This document shows, one piece after another, positions 58,654 through 64,000 of a DNA stretch of 64,000 nt. The notes under the pieces were generated by a model. The model saw only the letters and a program-made list of their open reading frames with translations, did not search any database and was not told where the DNA came from. Source of the DNA: Crambe crambe (Eukaryota > Porifera > Demospongiae > Poecilosclerida > Crambeidae); the NCBI GenBank assembly GCA_963924555.1, contig OZ004583.1:8322582-8386581 (forward strand). The letters are read 5' to 3'. The position numbers and the translations under genes are program-made. The first letter of the stretch is position 1, and every line of letters begins with the position of its first letter.

Positions 58654-59591
58654 TATTGATGTCGTGTTCTTTTGTAATGAGCTGATCTCCTTTCCGCACA
58701 CATCCACACCCCCTCTCCATGAACTGCCCCACAAACAAATCTTCCTTCATCTCACCCGGCATCAGCTCAAATTTCACCTCACCACCAAAGTCCACACGCC
58801 TCATTGCCTCCTCAACCAACTCCTCAGTGCTCAACTCTACATACTCGTCACCATCTCCTCCATTCATATCACATGCACCTCTACCACTTTCCACCTCTAT
58901 ACCGCTACTACTCCCTCCCTCTGTACAAGCCACTCCAACCTCACCATTCTCTCCCAACCAGTCATCAAACCTCCCAAGATCACCATGCACACCATCATCC
59001 ACCAAATGTGCACCACTATTGTGGAGGTAAGATGTACCTATGTAAGATAGTTTACTTATCATAACTACCCTTTGTTGTACTACAATTTAATTATTCGTTC
59101 ATTGCACTAACTTAGATCCCTTTCTTAATAATGCACACTTAACAACTACCCCTTTCTTTACAGTGCACACTTATCCTTTGTATTGTGTAATCTAATTATT
59201 CATCCGTTGTATCTAACATTACTTCTATAGATCCCTTTCTTAATGATGCACACCTAACATCCTATCTCAAAAAAAAAAATTCAGTATCACTCTTGTTATA
59301 ATGAGCACTAAAGAGCACTAAAGCCATTAATGGTGTTGCATAACATATCCAGCTACAATCAATTTAAATCATTTTTAAGTCTTATTTAAGTCTTAAATGC
59401 AATAAACCTCTCTCTTCAGGTTCGGAGATTCCAAAATCGTCATTGACATCATCCAGCTGCTCCTCATCATCTCTGCAAGAAGGGTCAAAGAAGTCACTAA
59501 TGACCTCCATCATAGACTCCTGATCATCTTCAGAGAGTTGCAGAAGCTGATTGATAGCTGTTGCTGCTTCACTAGCACAATACTTAGCCAT
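58654..59591 (-). CDS. Possible two-exon gene, unknown
   Basis: The first exon starts at ATG 59591 (MAKYCASEAATAINQLLQLS), is acidic and ends near 59408 at GAGAGAG|GTTTAT. A second open stretch (58654 to about 59017) reads FDDWLGENGEVG, STEELVEEAMRRVDFGGEVK and FELMPGEMKEDLFVGQFMER, then CGCVRKGD and a stop. The splice phases do not agree directly, so a further exon or another acceptor is needed. No domain is recognised. Pro/Ser/Thr-rich + strand frames here (58664-59064) are shadows. Confidence 0.35.
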
Positions 59592-59916
59592 TGAAATTCA
59601 ATACTACTATGAATTGTATTTTGTGGTTACTGTGGTAACAAAAAATTAAACAAGGGAAAGTCCCAGATTAACCGCGCACTACTAGGTTTACGTAAGCCGT
59701 AAATTGTAACGTAGAGTCCGTTTATACGCTTGGTAAGTTTTGAAGAAACTTCTAACAGCGCGCTTGCCTACTTCTAATGGTTTCTGACTCTTCAAACTTG
59801 GCATGGAAGTAGACCAAAGATCTAAGATATATTTGAGGTAAAAAAAATTCTTAGAATAAAAAAAATTTTTTTGGTTGAGCACACTAAACATGTCATTATT
59901 GCATATTGACATAGTA

Positions 59917-60653
59917 GCCTCGTCCCCAGGCCTTATTAAAATAAGGGCCTGGTATCCACTGTTTGCGCATGTGCTGGTTTTTCACGCTTTTCCGTGAATT
60001 TGTGCACTTTCGGAAATTTTAGGATACGTAAACGTCACAATAATTGGGCGGGGCCTTGTTTCTATGACTGCTATTAGAACAATGGAAGGTGCTTCTCCAG
60101 CTTCAGCTACCGATAAGGTCGGCTACAAACGTGTTTTTCTGACGCCGTCGCTTTCCCTTGGAGACGTCGGGCTTGCCTTATGTAGAGCATAGTGTAGAGG
60201 AACAGAGCCTGGCCCATCAGGTCTGTTTAAAAAAACGAAGTATTTGTACGTCTGACTGCCGACTGGAAAGAGCCAAGTTCTGCCGTTTGTAGTGGACCAC
60301 CAGAACTTCTATTAGTCTCAGTAAGGTCTGGCCGCGCGAGATTCGTAATAAGAAAAAGAAGTAGTAGCTAGCTGGGAAGAGAAGCACAGTTCTTGGTCCG
60401 GATGGAGGATCAGGTCAGAGGACTGAGAAAGAAGTGTGTGAACCCTCCATAATCATCTCTTTAAAGTCTGCTTCCAAGGAGAACTTTGCTACAGAGTCTT
60501 GTTCCTGCGGCAAAGATCGAGTCATCTAATTAGTACCGCCCACTCTACATCGTCATCGGCACATTATAATGATATTCATAGATGCTGGGGTCGCGCAAGC
60601 GCAAACAGTGGATACCAGGCCCTTATTTCAATAATAAGGCCTGGGTACGAGGC
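59917..60653. mobile_element. 737-bp MITE with TA flanks
   Basis: Ends of about 55 bases, GCCTCGTMCCCAGGCCTTAT and onward through CCTGGTATCCACTGTTTGCG, are inverted at the right end. TA lies on both sides (59915-59916 and 60654-60655). It is the longer relative of the element at 56-108. No gene inside. Confidence 0.85.
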
Positions 60654-60666
60654 TAATTGACAGATA

Positions 60667-61531
60667 TTAGACACGGAACAGGATTGGAAACTGCCTACGT
60701 CATGTGACGTCACTCCCATTAAGCTAATACATTTCGCGCATGCTATCCGCGTTGTAACCATAGAAAATTTAGCCCTATTGTCGCAATACATTTTCTGAGG
60801 AAGAGAGGTACAGACTTTGTGGGACTAGAGCTACGAGTACAAGTGTTTTTCTTGCAATTTTATCCTATAGAAGTTTGGAAGGTAAAGTTTCTTACTGGAA
60901 TAGACTGAAATAAAGAGTGTAATAACTGTTTTTGGTGTAGGATATGTTGCTAAAGATTTTATAGGCCTACCAATTTGTGGGACTAGAACAGGACTCATAT
61001 AAATTTAGAAGTCAAGCGTTTGATATCTTTTAGTAGTATAATAGTTTGTCTATCGGATGATATATGTTATATTGATTCATAGCTGTTAGTTTTTTTTTGA
61101 TTGCAGTGTTAAACTATGGGTTAAATAGTTATTATTATTACATTTCTATTATTTATTTGCATTATCATATTTTATTATCCACTCCATAAAGCTCTCTGCA
61201 CAAGAACGGGCATCTATAGATGGCTGGAGAGGAAGACTAAACTCTTCATCTTTCAAAACTTGAGATACTGAATCTCTCATAGATTTATACTATCTAGCTA
61301 GATCTAGTCTCATATTAAATTTTATTATTTTTATAAAAGCACAACATGGAAACACTCTAGTCCAGCTAATATTAAGCTACTAAACTAATATTCGCTCTGA
61401 TATCTTTTGCAGAACTCATTCTTAACTATTATGTGGTAACTATGCATTCATATCTCGCGCCAAAATTTCCCGGCAAACACGGATAGCACGCGCATGGTAG
61501 TATTAAGTTTCCAATCCTGTTCCGTGTCTAA
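60667..61531. mobile_element. 865-bp MITE with TA flanks
   Basis: The ends TTAGACACGGAACAGGATTG and inverse match over about 28 bases, with TA outside both (60665-60666 and 61532-61533). It starts only 12 bases after the previous MITE. The interior is AT-rich with no gene. Confidence 0.8.
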
Positions 61532-63848
61532 TATCTATGATATTGATAAGCGCGCAATATTCCCCTTTTTCCTAAATCCTGTCACATTTTAGGTCTAAAG
61601 TATTTTTGGATGCCAGACGATCAGATCTGCCCAGTGGTGTGAGTCGTGATGCTGCAGCTGATGACTTATTTGTAATTATGCAAAAAGCACTTACTGAAGA
61701 TCCTTCAAAAAAATTCATACGAGCTATCAATGCAGCACCTGAGCCTGCTATCGTTGTAGCTACTGATCGGCAACTTCACAACCTTTCCCGTTTTTGTACT
61801 GAATCGTTTGAATTTTCTCCTCTTACTGTTGATCCCACGTTCTCCTTGGGGGATTTTGACGTTACTCTTATCACATACAGACACCTCTTTCTCCAATCTA
61901 AGCGTTACAAAAACTCGCCAGTTTTCATCGGTCCTTGTTGCATTCATTATAAGAAAACCTTTTCTACGTACTTATTTTTTGCATCTTCTATAGTTGGTCA
62001 GTGCCGGCAGCTGGAAGGTATTCGAGCTATAGGAACGGATGGAGAGCAGGCATTGGTGGATGCTTTTAAGCACTAGTTTGGATTCGCTCAGCATATGACG
62101 TGCTTTATTCATGTTCGAAGAAACGTGAAAGATAAGCTCCATGAGTGTAATGTACCTACACAAGTAGGCACTGATATTATGGATGATATATTTGGGAAAA
62201 GGCTTGGGTCTGATTATATCAAAGGGCTAGTGGATGCTAGTGATACCATAGACTTCCAGGAAAAGATGCAGAGGGTAGTGGAGACTTGGCGAAATATAGC
62301 TATTCCCAGTTCAGCTAATATGGATCGTTTCGTTACTTGGTTTGTTGAACACAAAGCCCCAGTAATTCGAGACTCTATGCTTCAATCAGTGAGGGAAGAA
62401 TGTGATTTAGGTTTGCCACCCACTCCATTCACTACCAATGCTTGTGAAACAGCGAACTCCATGCTGAAGAATCAGACCAAGCACAAGCGGAGTGAGATGC
62501 TCGAGTTCCTTCAGAAATTGAAGGATCTGATTTGTGAGCAAGAACGAGAGATGGAAAGATCGATCGTAGGTCGTGGCAAATATGAGCTTAGACCACAATA
62601 TCAGGCATTCCAAGTCCCTGAAAGAAAGTGGTTCGTCATGACTGTCTCCCAGAGAGAACATCACCTCAAAAAGTTTGCGAATGCTGCCCTATCAGATGCT
62701 ATCCCCTCTAATGATTTATCACAGAGTTGTGATGTTGATGATACACAGTCTAGTTGCCTTGGACGAGATATTACAGCTTCTTCTTTGAGCATGGATGCGA
62801 AGGCTGTAGCTGATTCTGTACGAATTCCTTTAAATTGTTTGGAGGGGATATGGAGTAAAGCTGCTGAACTCTTGAGGACAAAAGATTCGATTGTTTCAGC
62901 TCCTGGTGTTGGGTTAGGTGCCAAGTTCGTTTTAAGCTACAGTGGGAAGAGGCCACACTTGGTTTTACCTAAGAAAGGTGGTTCGTTTGTTTGTGATCAA
63001 GATTGTTCTAATTGGAGAGCACTACACATTTGTGCTCACTCTGTAGCTGTAGCTAATCTATGTTCAAAGCTTCCTGAATTTATAGCATGGTTAAAAAAAT
63101 CTAAAAAGACTCCAAACTTGACAAATATGGCCGAGACTACAATGCCCAAGGGAAGAGGACAGAAAGGAACCCGTTGTCCCAGAAAGAGGAAGTCTATGGG
63201 TGTAATGGAAAAATCATTTGAATATCCTTCTATGGTTCACTCCTCTTCCAGTGATACACAAACCACTCCTTCCTCTTGCTCGTTATTGCCAGCATCAGTT
63301 GCAGCTGTGTCACATGTCAGCAATTTTCAACTTCCTGCAGTAACTCACATATCCAGCTTCCCCGGTTTTCAAACCCAATTGCCATATGGACACTACAGTG
63401 TACCATATGCATATGACTTTTCGACTCTGCCATTTTCGCCAGTTCCACCGGTACCACATTCTGTGCCATTTACTTTATGCAAGATCAGTGGCAATATCAG
63501 CATTTGTGCCGGTTGCCGAAACAAGTACCCCAAGCACCCAACTCCACCTGATGACTTGTGCATTCGACACCAGGAGTGGAGAGAGTACATACCAACTGGA
63601 TCTCAGGTGCCACAATCTCGCTTTGGTAATACATACTACCACTTCAGTACTTTGTGTGTAAGAATGCGTTGTCCAGAATTTGTCCCAGTTCTACTGGATA
63701 TCCCTCGAGAAATTTTATTGGAATTAGATCATGTTCATAAGGAGAGATTACAGTTTGAATTTCAAATAACATTGTGAATTTTAGTTCTCCCTTATAATAA
63801 TTCATTTATGGAAGGCGACATTATGTAATTTATGCGCATGCGCATTAA

Positions 63849-64000
63849 ACCGAACGGGACAGTTGGGAGTAGTACAGAGGTTTTAGGGAATCTTGCAAAA
63901 ATTGGTCGTCAGGCCTCGGACTACTACGCATGTGCATTGCTTGAATTTTTGAAATTGTGCTCAGATTTGTTCAGGACTTTAGAGAAGTAAGCTTTGAAGA
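63849..64000. other. Window end, nothing recognised
   Basis: 152 bases beyond the MULE end without a gene or repeat that could be recognised. Confidence 0.5.

Larger units (their letters stand above)
58006..61585. mobile_element. 3.6-kb element inserted in the MULE exon
   Basis: The ends GTGACAGGATTT...GGGGAATAT and inverse (about 35 bases) are flanked by ATTT (58002-58005 and 61586-61589). Removing it and one ATTT joins the MULE reading frame exactly (VTN to FRSKVFLDARR). It holds a possible small gene (58654-59591) and two MITEs (59917-60653 and 60667-61531). The family is not identified. Confidence 0.8.
56069..63777 (+). pseudogene. MULE transposase with SWIM finger, interrupted
   Basis: Exons: 56069-56178 (MSGSTLDCPILLSSDEEDD), 56460-56515, 56626-56665, 57290-57680, 57741-58005, then, after the inserted element, 61590-63777. 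Lesions: a two-base insertion near 57547, the 3.6-kb insertion in exon 5, and an in-frame TAG at 62074-62076 (DAFKH then FGFAQHMTCFIH). Otherwise the last exon is open for over 700 codons. The catalytic region has VDPTFSLGDFDVT, AIGTDGEQALVDAF and the Glu in TNACETANSML. A SWIM finger follows (CDQDCSNWRALHICAH near 63010) and a Cys-containing tail (ISICAGCRNKY). The family places SWIM-MULE proteins in DNA binding and strand transfer. Confidence 0.8.
55990..63848 (+). mobile_element. MULE (Mutator-like) transposon, 7.9 kb
   Basis: Inverted ends TTAATGCGCATGCGCA are followed by a shared AATTACAT word, at 55990-56020 and 63819-63848. They enclose one MULE transposase gene. No 9-base duplication was seen, so the exact ends are uncertain. 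About 3.6 kb of the length is a later insertion (58006-61585). Confidence 0.65.

Noticed and set aside
58664..59064. Three overlapping Pro/Ser/Thr/His-rich + strand frames
   Set aside because: They are the complement of an acidic minus-strand frame with better amino-acid balance and a splice-like boundary.
58006..61585. Treating this stretch as a plain large intron of the MULE gene
   Set aside because: It has inverted ends, an ATTT duplication and no GT-AG borders at the join, while all other introns are short; insertion explains it better.
1..64000. tRNA or rRNA genes
   Set aside because: No A-box/B-box pair with a cloverleaf or rRNA core sequence was noticed while reading; a tRNAscan run would be needed to exclude degenerate copies.

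Overview
This is a eukaryotic window, most likely from a demosponge such as Amphimedon. It is AT-rich. Its genes are split by very short GT-AG introns (often 45-65 bases), introns and spacers are full of AGCTAGCT-type words, it carries a tandem cluster of Ig/FN3/sushi receptors, and its transposon families (Ginger1, KDZ, ISL2EU-like, MULE with SWIM, intron-bearing pogo, IS3EU-like) are those seen in marine invertebrates. The species call is inference. No rRNA, tRNA, CRISPR or bacterial operon was seen.

Layout. 1-5260: MITEs, a minisatellite and a broken piggyBac transposase between two long direct repeats. 5551-11561: two head-to-head copies of a minisatellite-bearing repeat, each just upstream of a start codon. 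Between them lie an apparently intact 11-exon integrase-type gene (+, 409 codons), a 13-exon Pelle/IRAK-like protein kinase (-, 519 codons) and a small unknown gene (-). 11572-22828: six receptor genes on the minus strand, called A to F here. D (Ig-FN3-TM, 404 aa, tail with an ITIM-like site) and E (Ig-FN3-sushi-sushi-TM, 415 aa) read cleanly. A+B is a decayed tandem copy of C+D, C has one frameshift, and F is cut off by a retrotransposon.

22828-37394: a degraded Gypsy LTR retrotransposon (-). Its gag is split by a 7.5-kb pogo-like transposon (26709-34225, TA target duplication) and, next to the gag start, by a 2.6-kb element (34677-37313, TTCT duplication). The pogo element holds another element (31606-33930, AGCTA duplication) built around two tandem 825-bp fold-back units. 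37616-41083: an ISL2EU-like element with a THAP/DDE transposase and a SAP-SWIM-YqaJ nuclease, both broken. 41087-43192: an internally deleted transposase element.

43232-54951: an 11.7-kb KDZ-type transposon with an Ulp1-like protease gene (+) and a KDZ transposase gene (-). A 4.4-kb Ginger1 transposon (43239-47673) sits 7 bases inside its left end. 55062-55937: a single-exon secreted or membrane-anchored protein with two repeated modules, probably a host gene. 55990-63848: a MULE with a SWIM transposase. Its gene is interrupted by a 3.6-kb element (58006-61585, ATTT duplication) that contains two more MITEs.

How it fits together: the host content is a receptor and kinase neighbourhood at the left and one small surface-protein gene at 55 kb. 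Almost everything else is nested transposons whose target duplications let the order of insertion be read directly. Exon limits were read by eye from splice consensus, frame and family resemblance; no transcript or database search was available.
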